From NCBI RefSeq assembly GCF_041053105.1, contig NZ_CP163444.1, positions 4,216,001 to 4,280,000 on the forward strand: 64,000 nt of DNA, written 5' to 3'. Position numbers and translations under genes: made by a program. Position 1 is the stretch's first letter. The number at the start of each line of letters is the position of its first letter. The DNA is from Streptomyces sp. R44 (GTDB lineage: Bacteria > Actinomycetota > Actinomycetes > Streptomycetales > Streptomycetaceae). The notes under the pieces were generated by a model. The model was not told the DNA's origin. It worked only from the letters and a program-made list of their open reading frames with translations, and made no database searches. Of this stretch, positions 15,526-23,697 are shown in pieces.

Positions 15526-15963
15526 ATGCGACGCACCAGACGTACGACCGGAGCCGTACTCGCCGCCGCCGCCCTCCTCGTCCCCCTCACCGGCTGCGAC
15601 TCCGCCAAGGACAAGGCCGGCGAGATCGTCTCCTCCGCCACCGCGGCCGTCGCCTCGGCCGCCCAGGAGCAGATGAACAAGGTCAAGGACGGGGTGAACG
15701 CCGGCGGCGACGTCAAGGCCGGGCCGACGAGCACCGACGGGGACCGCACGGTCGCGGACATCACCGCGACCAACCCCAAGGACAAGACGGCCGACTACAC
15801 GATCATGGTCAACTTCCGTGACGGGGACGGCAATCTGCTCGACTCCGTCGTCATGAACATCGACGGCGTCGAACCCGGACAGTCCAAGACCGGTACGGCA
15901 CGCAGCAACCGGAGCCTGTCCGGTGCGACGAAGGCGGAGATCGCGCAGGCCCTGCGACACTGA
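15526..15963 (+). CDS. Putative lipoprotein
   Basis: A 145-residue exported protein. The N terminus is RRTRRTTG followed by a hydrophobic core and the lipobox LTGC, with the Cys at about residue 25. The mature part has an alanine-rich helix and then a beta-rich domain (VADITATNPKDKTADYTIMV, later NIDGVEPGQSKTGTA) that resembles FxLYD-type domains. It starts 11 bp after the DUF7144 gene, so they are likely cotranscribed. Function unknown. Confidence 0.78.
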   Translation: MRRTRRTTGAVLAAAALLVPLTGCDSAKDKAGEIVSSATAAVASAAQEQMNKVKDGVNAGGDVKAGPTSTDGDRTVADITATNPKDKTADYTIMVNFRDGDGNLLDSVVMNIDGVEPGQSKTGTARSNRSLSGATKAEIAQALRH

Positions 15964-16091
15964 GGCGCGTGGACGCACCGCAGCCCCTCCGGCCCAGGCG
16001 CCGATCCGCCGCCTGGGCCGCGGGGCTGCTCCTGGCCGTGCCCGCCGATCTCGACCTGCGGGACGGGCGCTGATCGGCCACGCTGGTAGGC

Positions 16092-16334
16092 ATGGAGAAC
16101 GAGGAGATCCTGGACGACATCGGCGCCCTCGTCGAGGAGGAACGCGCCCTGCGGGAGCGCGCGGGCACCGGCGGCCTCGTCCCCGAGGAACGCGCCCGCC
16201 TCGCCGACCTCGAGGTACGGCTCGACCAGTGCTGGGACCTGCTGCGACAGCGGCGCGCGAAGGCCGAATTCGGGGAGGACCCGGACGAGGCGACCCTCCG
16301 CCCGGCCACCGAGGTCGAGTCCTACCGCAACTAG
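16092..16334 (+). CDS. DUF2630 family protein
   Basis: An 80-residue helical protein: MENEEILDDIGALVEEERAL at the start, LADLEVRLDQCWDLLRQRRA in the middle and ATLRPATEVESYRN at the end. This is the DUF2630 family pattern, including the LDQCWDLLRQRRA helix. It is cytoplasmic, of unknown function. No ribosome binding site is evident and CACGCT stands 7 nt upstream, so the message may be leaderless. Confidence 0.88.
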   Translation: MENEEILDDIGALVEEERALRERAGTGGLVPEERARLADLEVRLDQCWDLLRQRRAKAEFGEDPDEATLRPATEVESYRN

Positions 16335-16344
16335 CCGCCCCCCG

Positions 16345-16617
16345 TTGTGGGCCCGCGCCCCGCCGCCGTGTGGGCAATCGTCCCGCAGGGCGGGACGGGT
16401 GGGCACACGGGACGGCGCCCTCCCGCGGCGCCTCCGCGTTCCGCGCCTGGACCCGCGCCCCATGGTGCCGAGCGGGTGGTGCGGGTTCAGGCGCGTAAGC
16501 CTCTGGCGCCGGCAGGGGCGCCGTCCGTTGTGCCCACCCGTTCCGCCCCTTGCGGAACGCCTGCCCACAACGCGCGGAACGCCCGCCCACAACGCGCGGA
16601 ACGCCCGCCCACAACGC
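16345..16617. repeat. Three-hairpin intergenic repeat, copy B with tandem ends
   Basis: Same orientation and order of hairpins as copy A, with the core from 16369. The central hairpin differs (GGACCCGCGCC, GGTGCGGGTTC), so the copies are diverged. The right end, GCGGAACGCCNGCCCACAAC, is present three times with a 22-bp period (16552-16617), and a stray GTTGTGGGC lies at 16345. It starts 10 bp after the DUF2630 stop and fills the gap to the FUSC gene. Confidence 0.85.
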
Positions 16618-16647
16618 CGCGCACCGCAGGCCCGCGGCGCCCCGTCG

Positions 16648-16662
16648 TACTTTGGTCGCATG
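16648..16662 (+). promoter_or_regulatory. Leaderless -10 box for the FUSC gene
   Basis: TACTTT at 16648-16653 is followed by six bases and the ATG at 16660, with no ribosome binding site. This supports 16660 as the start although the frame is open upstream into the repeat. Confidence 0.55.
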
Positions 16663-18651
16663 GCACGGACCGCAGGACCCGTACGGATCGCCCCGCCCGT
16701 CTGGCTGACCACCGGGCTCAGGCCCGCCCCCGCGCCCGTCCCCTGGGCCGCCGTCCTCCGCGCCTCCGTCGCGATGTCGGCGCCGCTCGCCGTCGGGATG
16801 GCCACGGGCCGGCCCGCGTACGGCGCCCTCGTCTCCATGGGCGCCCTCTCCGGTGTCATCGGCGACACCGCCGACGCCTACCGCATGCGGGTGTTCAACA
16901 TCGCCGTGCCGCAGCTGTTCGGCGCCCTCGGGGTGACCCTCGGGACCCTCGTCTTCGGGGAGGGTTGGCTCGCGGTCATCGCGCTCACCCTCGTCGCCCT
17001 CGTCTCCGGGATGATCTCCTCGATCGGCGCCGTCGCCTCCGTCTCCGGCCTCCTCCTGCTCCTCAACGCCGTCGTCGGCGCCGGCCTCCCCATGCCCGAT
17101 CCCTGGTGGAAGGCGCCGCTGCTCCTCACCCTCGGCGGACTGTTCGTCCTCGTCCTCACGCTCCTCGGCTGGCCCATGCGCCGCGCCGCGCCCGAGCGGG
17201 AGGCCGTCGCCGCCACCTACCGCGCCGTCGCCGAGCTGTACGAGGCCACCGGTACCGGCTCGTACGACGAGAAGCGCCAGGCCGTCACCGCCTCCCTCAA
17301 CCAGTCCTACGACCTGGTCCTCGCCCGCCGGGCCCGCCAGCACGGCCGCACCCCCTCCCTCGTGCGGATCCTCGCGCAGCTCAACGTCGTCATCCCGCTC
17401 GTCGAGGCCGCGCCCGCCGCCCATCTGCGGGCGCAGCTCTTCGGGCCGCTGTCCCCCGCGATCCCGGCGGCGGTGCGCGACCTCGCCGACGCCGTCGAGG
17501 AGGGCCGCACCGGGGCCCCGGTGCTCGATCTGCCGACGCCCGAGCGGCCCGCCGAGAAGGCCGTGGACCACGCCCTGCGGCACGCGGCGGCCGTCGTCCT
17601 TCCCCAAGCTCTCGGCTTCGCGCGAGCAGGGGAGACCCCATCGGCCGACCCCGATCCGTACAACGTCGACGACCGCCTCGGCCGCCCCGCCGCGCTCCGC
17701 GTCCGCGCCCGCCGGGCGACCCGCGCCGTCCTGCTCTCCGAGGCGTCCTGGCGGTACGGCCTGCGGCTCGCGCTCTGCATCGGTCTGGCGCAGGCCCTGG
17801 TGTCGCTGATCGCCGTGCCCCGCTCGTACTGGGTCGCGCTCACCGTCACCTTCGTGATGAAGCCCGACTTCGGCTCGGTCTTCTCCCGCGCCGTGCTCCG
17901 CGCCGCGGGCACCGCCGCCGGACTCGTCCTCGCCGCCCTCGTGCTCTCCGAGGTGCCGCGCGGCTGGTGGGACGTGCCGGTCATGTTCGTGCTCGCGGCC
18001 CTGATCCCGGCCTCCTCCGCGAAGGGGTACGCCTTCCAGACGGCGGCCATCACCCCGGTCATCCTGCTCCTCTCCGACCTGCTCAACCACCAGGGCTTCG
18101 ACCTCGTCCTGCCCCGCCTGTACGACTCGCTCATCGGCTGCGGGATCGCCCTGGTCGCCGGCTATCTGCTCTGGCCCGAGTCCTGGCACGCCCGGGTCGG
18201 GGACCGGCTCGCGGACGCGGTCGCCGACACCGCCGCGTACGTGGCGCGGGCCTTCGGCGGCGACACGGACCAGGCCGGCCGGCTGCGGGCCCGGCGGAAG
18301 CTCTACCGCGATCTGTCCACCGTCCGCTCCGAGTTCCAGCGGGCCCTGACCGAACCGCCGCCCACCGGCACCCGCGCCGCCGCCTGGTGGCCGCTCGTCG
18401 TGGCCGTGGAGCGGATCGTGGACGCGACGACCGCGGCCAGGATCCGGGTCGACCACGGCGCCCCCGCACCCGACCCGGCGGAGGTCGCCGACGTGGAGCG
18501 CGAGTTGCGGGAGCTCGCGGACGGACTGCGCGGCACCGACACCCTCGTGGAGGTCCGCACGGAGCTCCCCGGCGACGAGAACGGAGTCCTCGCACCCCTC
18601 CGCCAGGAGGTCGGCGCGGCCCGCGCCATCGCCGGTCCCGACCTGCGGTAA
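16660..18651 (+). CDS. FUSC family integral membrane protein
   Basis: A 663-residue protein with two clusters of membrane helices (residues 25-175 and about 365-510) and cytoplasmic helical regions between and after, the layout of FUSC/aromatic acid exporter (YccS/AaeB-like) proteins. The second cluster contains VPRSYWVALTVTFVMKPDFGSVFSRAVLRAAGT, the family hallmark YW..LT...V..P..G....R. It may export aromatic acids or similar compounds. Residues 314-327 (PQALGFARAGETPS) are encoded by an inserted palindromic repeat. It follows repeat copy B. Confidence 0.85.
   Translation: MARTAGPVRIAPPVWLTTGLRPAPAPVPWAAVLRASVAMSAPLAVGMATGRPAYGALVSMGALSGVIGDTADAYRMRVFNIAVPQLFGALGVTLGTLVFGEGWLAVIALTLVALVSGMISSIGAVASVSGLLLLLNAVVGAGLPMPDPWWKAPLLLTLGGLFVLVLTLLGWPMRRAAPEREAVAATYRAVAELYEATGTGSYDEKRQAVTASLNQSYDLVLARRARQHGRTPSLVRILAQLNVVIPLVEAAPAAHLRAQLFGPLSPAIPAAVRDLADAVEEGRTGAPVLDLPTPERPAEKAVDHALRHAAAVVLPQALGFARAGETPSADPDPYNVDDRLGRPAALRVRARRATRAVLLSEASWRYGLRLALCIGLAQALVSLIAVPRSYWVALTVTFVMKPDFGSVFSRAVLRAAGTAAGLVLAALVLSEVPRGWWDVPVMFVLAALIPASSAKGYAFQTAAITPVILLLSDLLNHQGFDLVLPRLYDSLIGCGIALVAGYLLWPESWHARVGDRLADAVADTAAYVARAFGGDTDQAGRLRARRKLYRDLSTVRSEFQRALTEPPPTGTRAAAWWPLVVAVERIVDATTAARIRVDHGAPAPDPAEVADVERELRELADGLRGTDTLVEVRTELPGDENGVLAPLRQEVGAARAIAGPDLR
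17601..17639. repeat. Streptomycete palindromic repeat inserted in the FUSC coding region
   Basis: TCCCCAAGCTCTCGGCTTCG (17601-17620) followed by CGCGAGCAGGGGAGACCCC. I recognise this as a short repeat dispersed in Streptomyces genomes, usually between genes. The arms CCCC..GCTC and GAGC.GGGG can form a hairpin. Here it is in frame in the variable loop between the two membrane clusters. Confidence 0.6.
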
Positions 18652-18857
18652 ACCTTCCTCAGGGGGCGTACGGGAGAACTTACCGGCGGTCACGGAACGG
18701 AACCCTCCCCACCGCCGTTACCGGAAGCCACTCGGGCGACTACGATGCGCTCGATTCACCGTGATCCGCGCCCGCCGCCGTCGGCAACCGGCCCGGCGAG
18801 CACGCCACTTAGCCGTGCCCTGCCCCGCCTCGCCTCCCCGCCCCCCGAGGACCCGCC

Positions 18858-20333
18858 ATGCGCACCACCACGAACAGAGGGCTCCAGCCCAACGTCCTCG
18901 GTACCTTCGACACGATCGTGATGGCCGTCGCCGGCAGCGCCCCCGCCTATTCGCTGGCCGCGACCACCGCCGTCCTCTTCGGCGCGGTCGGCCTCGCAGG
19001 ACCCGCCGCCCTGCTCTACTGCGCGATACCGATGCTCGGCATCGTCCTCGCGTACGCCCGCCTCGGCCGCATCGACGTCAACGCCGGAGCCGGCTACTCC
19101 TGGGTGGGCCGCACCCTCCACCCCTTCCTCGGCTTCCTCTCCGGCTGGGCGCTCGTCTTCGCCGCCACCGTGTTCATGGTGGCCGGGTCGCTGCCCGCCG
19201 GCACCCTCACGCTCTCGCTGATCAGCCCCGGGCTCGCCGACTCGACCCCGCTCGCGGCGGCCGTCGGCGCCGGCTGGTTCCTGATGATGCTGCTCGTCGT
19301 CCTGGGCGGCGCCCGGCTCACCGTACGGGCGCAGCTTGTGATGTCCGGCGTCGAGATGCTGATCCTGCTCGGCTTCGTCCTCGCCGCCGTCGCGCACCGC
19401 GGCCGGGCCACCGCCTTCGACTGGTCCTGGTTCGCCCTGGACCGCTTCCACGGGCCCGAGGGCTTCGCCGCCGGGGCGCTGATCGCCGCGTTCTACTACT
19501 GGGGCTGGGACGTCACCAGCAACCTCAGCGAGGAGACCCGCGACAGCCGCCGCACCGCCGGACTCGCCGCGCTCGTCGGCGTCGGCTTCGTCTTCCTCCT
19601 CTTCGAGGCCTTCACCGTCGCCGTCAACGTCCTCCTGACCGCCGACGAGATCCGGGACGCCGGACCCAACGTCCTCGCCGTCCTCGGCCAGGAGATCTGG
19701 CCCGGCGTCGGCGGCAAGCTCCTCGTCGTCGCCGTCCTCCTGTCCACGGTCGCCACCCTGGAGACCACCCTCCTCCAGGTCACCCGCTCCCTCTTCGCGA
19801 TGGGCCGCGACCGGACCTTGCCCTCCGCGCTCGGCCTCGTGCACCGCCGCTGGAACACCCCGTGGGTCGCGATCGCCGCCGTCGGCGGCGCCGCCCTCCT
19901 GATGTTCTGCGCGGCCGCGGCCGCCGGCTCCGTGCAGCGCATCCTCAGCGACGCCGTCGCCGCGATCGGCCTCCAGATCGCCTTCTACTACGGCCTCGCG
20001 GGCATCGCCGCCGTCGTCGCGTACAAGGCGGTCCTGTTCCGCTCCGCACGGAACCTGATCCTCGGCGGGCTGTGGCCGCTGCTCGGCTCCGCGTTCATGC
20101 TGTGGGCCTTCGTCGAATCGCTCGGCGAACTCTCCACGACCGCCGTCATCATCGGCCTCGGCGGACTGCTCCTCGGCGTGGTCCCGCTGCTCGTGTACTG
20201 GCGCAAGGGCAGCGACTACTACCGCCCGGCCCGCCTGGACGCCGTCCGCGCCCTGGAGGCGGCGGAGGGCTCGGCCCCGGCCACGCGCCCGCGTACCGGA
20301 ACCCGCGACAAGAGCTACGCGACGGACTTCTGA
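18858..20333 (+). CDS. APC family amino acid/amine permease
   Basis: A 491-residue permease with 12 predicted membrane helices. TM1 has the unwound substrate motif (IVMAVAGSAPAYSLAATTAVL, the GSAPA variant), and TM6 has AAFYYWGWDVTSNLSEETRDSRR, both typical of APC superfamily members. The C terminus is polar. The substrate is unknown; amines or amino acids are likely. The 206 bp in front hold a possible -10 TACGAT at 18741. A small gap separates it from the next gene, so the two may be cotranscribed. Confidence 0.9.
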   Translation: MRTTTNRGLQPNVLGTFDTIVMAVAGSAPAYSLAATTAVLFGAVGLAGPAALLYCAIPMLGIVLAYARLGRIDVNAGAGYSWVGRTLHPFLGFLSGWALVFAATVFMVAGSLPAGTLTLSLISPGLADSTPLAAAVGAGWFLMMLLVVLGGARLTVRAQLVMSGVEMLILLGFVLAAVAHRGRATAFDWSWFALDRFHGPEGFAAGALIAAFYYWGWDVTSNLSEETRDSRRTAGLAALVGVGFVFLLFEAFTVAVNVLLTADEIRDAGPNVLAVLGQEIWPGVGGKLLVVAVLLSTVATLETTLLQVTRSLFAMGRDRTLPSALGLVHRRWNTPWVAIAAVGGAALLMFCAAAAAGSVQRILSDAVAAIGLQIAFYYGLAGIAAVVAYKAVLFRSARNLILGGLWPLLGSAFMLWAFVESLGELSTTAVIIGLGGLLLGVVPLLVYWRKGSDYYRPARLDAVRALEAAEGSAPATRPRTGTRDKSYATDF

Positions 20334-20395
20334 CGCCCGCACCTGCGGACCCAGCGACTTCTTCCTACGGCAGCCGAACCCGAAGGAGGCCCCCG

Positions 20396-21385
20396 ATGGC
20401 CGTACGCCGCCGCTCCGCGCGCCCGGCACGTCCGGAGCGCTTCGCGCCCGACTTCGACCCGGACTTCGGGGACCGGGCGCTGACCGACGCGCGCCACGAC
20501 ATCGTCATCGGCCGCTGGCAGGGCGTACGGGATCTGCTCGCCGCCACCGGTACGGACTGGGCGCGCCGCACGCACCGGCTGCGGCTCCTGTCGCACGCCG
20601 CCGCCGGCAGCTCCACCGTCGAGACCTGGCGGGCCGCCGAACCGGGCAACCCCGACGCGGCCGTGCTGCGGGCGGCGACCGAGGTGGTACGGGTCTTCGA
20701 CGCGGCCATCGCGGCCGGCCGGGGCGCCAGCATGGAACGGGGCCGGATCGACGCGGCCGTCGACGCCTGCCGGGGCGCGGCCGAGGCGGCACCGGCCGAC
20801 CCGATGCCCTGGGTCTCGCTGCTCTCCGTGGCGCGTCTGTACGAGGGCGGGGTGCCGCGCCGGGAACTGCGGCACTGGTTCGACGAGTTGCGGCGCCGCG
20901 ACCCGTACAACACCGAGGGACACATCCAGGTCCTTCGCTACTGGTCGGCGCGGTGGCACGGCACGCACGGCAGCATGTACGACTTCGCCCGCGACGCGGC
21001 GGGCGTGGCGCCGCCCGGCTCCCCGCTGCCGGTCCTGGTGCAGGTGGCCCGCGTCGAGGAGTACCGCTACATCGCGGACGGGGCACTCGGCCGGGGGCCG
21101 GTGCGCGGCTTCGACCAGCACTGGAAGCACGAGCTCGCGGTGACGGAGCTGCGCCGCACCCACGCGCGCTGGATCGGCGGCAGGGACCCGGAGCAGCCGG
21201 TGGCGCCGGAGGAGGTCGCGGACCTCAACTTCCTCGCGCACGCGGCCTGCTACGCGGGGCAGGTGGAGATCGCGCGAGAGCTCCTCGGGATGCTCGGGAC
21301 GCGCGCGGCATGGGTGCCGTGGGCGTACACCGGGGATCCCGAGGAGCAGTTCGTCCGCTTCAGGGACGGCCTGGACGTGAGCTGA
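20396..21385 (+). CDS. Conserved hypothetical protein (helical-repeat type)
   Basis: A 329-residue soluble protein made of Ala/Arg-rich helices with TPR-like spacing: WQGVRDLLAATGTDWARRTH, AADPMPWVSLLSVARLYEGG, YNTEGHIQVLRYWSARWHGTH, DLNFLAHAACYAGQVEIARELL. I recall similar proteins as conserved hypotheticals in Streptomyces. No signal peptide or catalytic motif. GAAGGAGG 6 nt before ATG 20396 is a strong ribosome binding site. It follows the permease by 62 bp. Confidence 0.75.
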   Translation: MAVRRRSARPARPERFAPDFDPDFGDRALTDARHDIVIGRWQGVRDLLAATGTDWARRTHRLRLLSHAAAGSSTVETWRAAEPGNPDAAVLRAATEVVRVFDAAIAAGRGASMERGRIDAAVDACRGAAEAAPADPMPWVSLLSVARLYEGGVPRRELRHWFDELRRRDPYNTEGHIQVLRYWSARWHGTHGSMYDFARDAAGVAPPGSPLPVLVQVARVEEYRYIADGALGRGPVRGFDQHWKHELAVTELRRTHARWIGGRDPEQPVAPEEVADLNFLAHAACYAGQVEIARELLGMLGTRAAWVPWAYTGDPEEQFVRFRDGLDVS

Positions 21386-21404
21386 TCGCCTCAGGCTCGG
21401 GGGC

Positions 21405-23462
21405 TCACACGCCGATGTCGCGCCCGTCCGCACGCCACACGGAGACGACGGCCGGGCGGACGATCCTGCCGGGTCCGTCGGGCCAGACGGAGGCGGGCTT
21501 CTCGACGGAGGCGCCGTCGATCTCGCCCGGGTGCTGCACGGAGACCAGGACGCGGCGGTCCTGGACGAGCGGGCCGCAGGTCTCGGCGCCGGTCGGCACG
21601 GTCAGGAACTGCTTGAGCTCACCGCGCCGCTCGCCGCGCGTGGCCACGCCGAACAGGCCGTCGTGCGAGCCGAGCTGGTTGCCGTCGGTGGAGATCCACA
21701 GGTTGCCGTGCGGGTCGAAGGCGACGTTGTCCGGGCAGGAGATCGGGGAGACCTTCTCCTTCGGGAAGCCGCCGAAGTAGGTGGCCGGGTCGTTCGGGTC
21801 GCCGGCGACGAGGAACAGACGCCAGGCGAAGCCGTCGGAGGACGGGTCGTCCCAGTGCTCGGAGAGTTCCAGGATGTGGCCGTGCTTGTTGACGTTGCGC
21901 GGGTTGGCCTCGTCGGCGGGGGCGTTGCCGGTGGTGCCGCGCTTGGAGTTGTTGGTGAGCGCGACGTAGACGCGGCCGCTGCGCGGGGACGGCTCGACGT
22001 CCTCGGGCCGGTCCATCTTGGTGGCGCCGACCTTGTCACCGGCGAGACGGGAGAAGACGTACACCTCCTCGGCGGTCATGCCGGGCACGTGCGAGACGGC
22101 ACCGTCGGGACCGGCGGTCGCGAGCGGGATCCAGACGCCGGAGCCGTCGAACTCGCCGTCGCTCGGAAGCTTCCCGGTGCCGTCGATCTCCGCGGCCGGC
22201 GAGTCGCCGGTGAACTTGGCGACGTAGAGGGTGCCCTCGTCGAGGAGGGTGAGGTTGTGCTCGTGGGCGGACCGGGAGGACCCCTTCTTCATCCGCTTCG
22301 AGGAGACGAACTTGTAGAGGTAGTCGAACCGCTCGTCGTCACCCATGTAGACGACGGGACGGCCGTCCTCGGTGAGGCGGGGCTGCGCGGCCTCGTGCTT
22401 GAAGCGGCCGAGGGCGGTGCGCTTGCGGGGCGTGGACTCGGGGTCGTACGGGTCGAGCTCGACGACCCAGCCGAAGCGGTGCGACTCGTTCGGCTCCTGC
22501 TTGAGGTCGAAGCGCTTGTCGAACCGCTCCCACTTGCGCTCGGAGGCGCCGGTGCCGATGCCGTACCGCTTGTCGGTGGCGCTCGACCCGTTGGCGAAGT
22601 ACTGGTTGAAGTTCTCCTCGCCGTGGAGCGTGGTGCCCCAGGGGGTGGTGCCGCCGGAACAGTTGTTGAGCGTGCCGAGGACGGTACGGCCCTCCGGGTC
22701 GGCGGAGGTCCTGACGAGGTCGCTGCCGGCGACGGGCCCGGTCAGCTCGAACTCGCTGGTCGCGGTGAGACGCCGGTTGAGCCGATGGCGGGTGACGGCG
22801 GTCAGCTTGCCCGTCCGGTACTCCTCCTGGACCACGACGACACCGAGGCCGTGGGCGGCCCAGGCGATCTCGACCTGCTCGCGGGTCGGGTTCTCGGGGT
22901 CGTACCCCCGGAACATCAGCACCTCGTCGGTGTACTCGTGGTTGGCGACGAGGACCTGGCGGTGCGGCTCGTGGCGCAGCGGCAGGAGGGAGAGGAAGTC
23001 GTTGTTGTAACCGAACTGGCCGGCCTGGGCGGCGGCGGTCTGGTTCTCGGAGTCGAAGGCGGGCGCGCCGCGGAGGATGGGCTCGCCCCAGCGGATGACC
23101 ACGTTCTGCTCGTACCCGGCGGGGACGGTGACCCGGTCGTCGGTGTTGGGCGCGACGGGCGCGAAGCGCAGGCCGCGGGCGCCGTCGACGGGCTGCGGCT
23201 TCTGCGCGCTCGCCGCCTCGGCCGCGGGCGCGTTCCCGAGGGTGACGGCCCCGCCGACGGCGGAGGCGACGGTCACGACGGCGGCGGCGCGGAGGGCGGA
23301 ACGGCGGGAGAGGGCGCCGGCTATGACGTCGCCGACGTACTCGTTGTCGCTGGTGTTGGGCACCTCGTGGAAGCAGGCGTCACCGCAGCGGAACCGGCAG
23401 GTGAGAGCGGAACGGCCGCCGCCGTGGGGGTTCGTGCTCAGCAGGGGCAGCAGTTTGCGCAC
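21405..23462 (-). CDS. phoX: PhoX-family alkaline phosphatase (Tat-exported)
   Basis: A 685-residue DUF839/PhoX protein. A twin-arginine signal lies near residues 52-85 (SRRSALRAAAVVTVASAVGG). The mature part has VANHEYTDEVLMF, NNCSGGTTPWGTTLHGEENF, VYMGDDERFDYLYKFVSS and RPEDVEPSPRSGRVYVALTNNSKRG, the conserved Ca/Fe-binding segments of PhoX. It releases phosphate from organic esters outside the cell. GTG 23462 is supported by AGGAGG 5 nt upstream. A PHO box lies in the upstream region, fitting PhoP control. An odd 45-residue leader precedes the RR motif, common in actinobacterial PhoX. Confidence 0.92.
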   Translation of the reverse strand: MRKLLPLLSTNPHGGGRSALTCRFRCGDACFHEVPNTSDNEYVGDVIAGALSRRSALRAAAVVTVASAVGGAVTLGNAPAAEAASAQKPQPVDGARGLRFAPVAPNTDDRVTVPAGYEQNVVIRWGEPILRGAPAFDSENQTAAAQAGQFGYNNDFLSLLPLRHEPHRQVLVANHEYTDEVLMFRGYDPENPTREQVEIAWAAHGLGVVVVQEEYRTGKLTAVTRHRLNRRLTATSEFELTGPVAGSDLVRTSADPEGRTVLGTLNNCSGGTTPWGTTLHGEENFNQYFANGSSATDKRYGIGTGASERKWERFDKRFDLKQEPNESHRFGWVVELDPYDPESTPRKRTALGRFKHEAAQPRLTEDGRPVVYMGDDERFDYLYKFVSSKRMKKGSSRSAHEHNLTLLDEGTLYVAKFTGDSPAAEIDGTGKLPSDGEFDGSGVWIPLATAGPDGAVSHVPGMTAEEVYVFSRLAGDKVGATKMDRPEDVEPSPRSGRVYVALTNNSKRGTTGNAPADEANPRNVNKHGHILELSEHWDDPSSDGFAWRLFLVAGDPNDPATYFGGFPKEKVSPISCPDNVAFDPHGNLWISTDGNQLGSHDGLFGVATRGERRGELKQFLTVPTGAETCGPLVQDRRVLVSVQHPGEIDGASVEKPASVWPDGPGRIVRPAVVSVWRADGRDIGV

Positions 23463-23496
23463 TTCGTCCTCCTGTTATCGGATTCCTTCGGCGGCG

Positions 23497-23551
23497 ACGC
23501 TATGTGCGTAGATCTGCACAGGGACGGCGTGGGAGTGAACGCCGAATGAAT
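23497..23551 (-). promoter_or_regulatory. PHO box and -10 of phoX
   Basis: On the minus strand, two 11-nt direct units ATTCATTCGGC and GTTCACTCCCA (23551 to 23530) fit the actinobacterial PHO-box pattern GTTCACC-N4. A -10 TAGCGT (23502-23497) follows 27 bp later. This is the expected layout for PhoP-activated genes. Confidence 0.6.
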
Positions 23552-23697
23552 GCGCGGCATCCGGGGGCGACCGGGTCATCGGAGGAGGAGGGGGTGGCCG
23601 CTAACCTTACGTGTCCGCCCTGGCCAGGGATGAACGTCCCGAAACGCCCAGTACGGACATTCACACTGCACCCCCACTCATGCGAAAGGGTTCGCCC

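Noticed and set aside
23611..23697. Longer start for the VWA protein (23611 or 23680)
   Set aside because: GAAAGGG 8 nt before ATG 23698 is the best ribosome binding site and the basic MGIRSMLRKVFG start looks natural.
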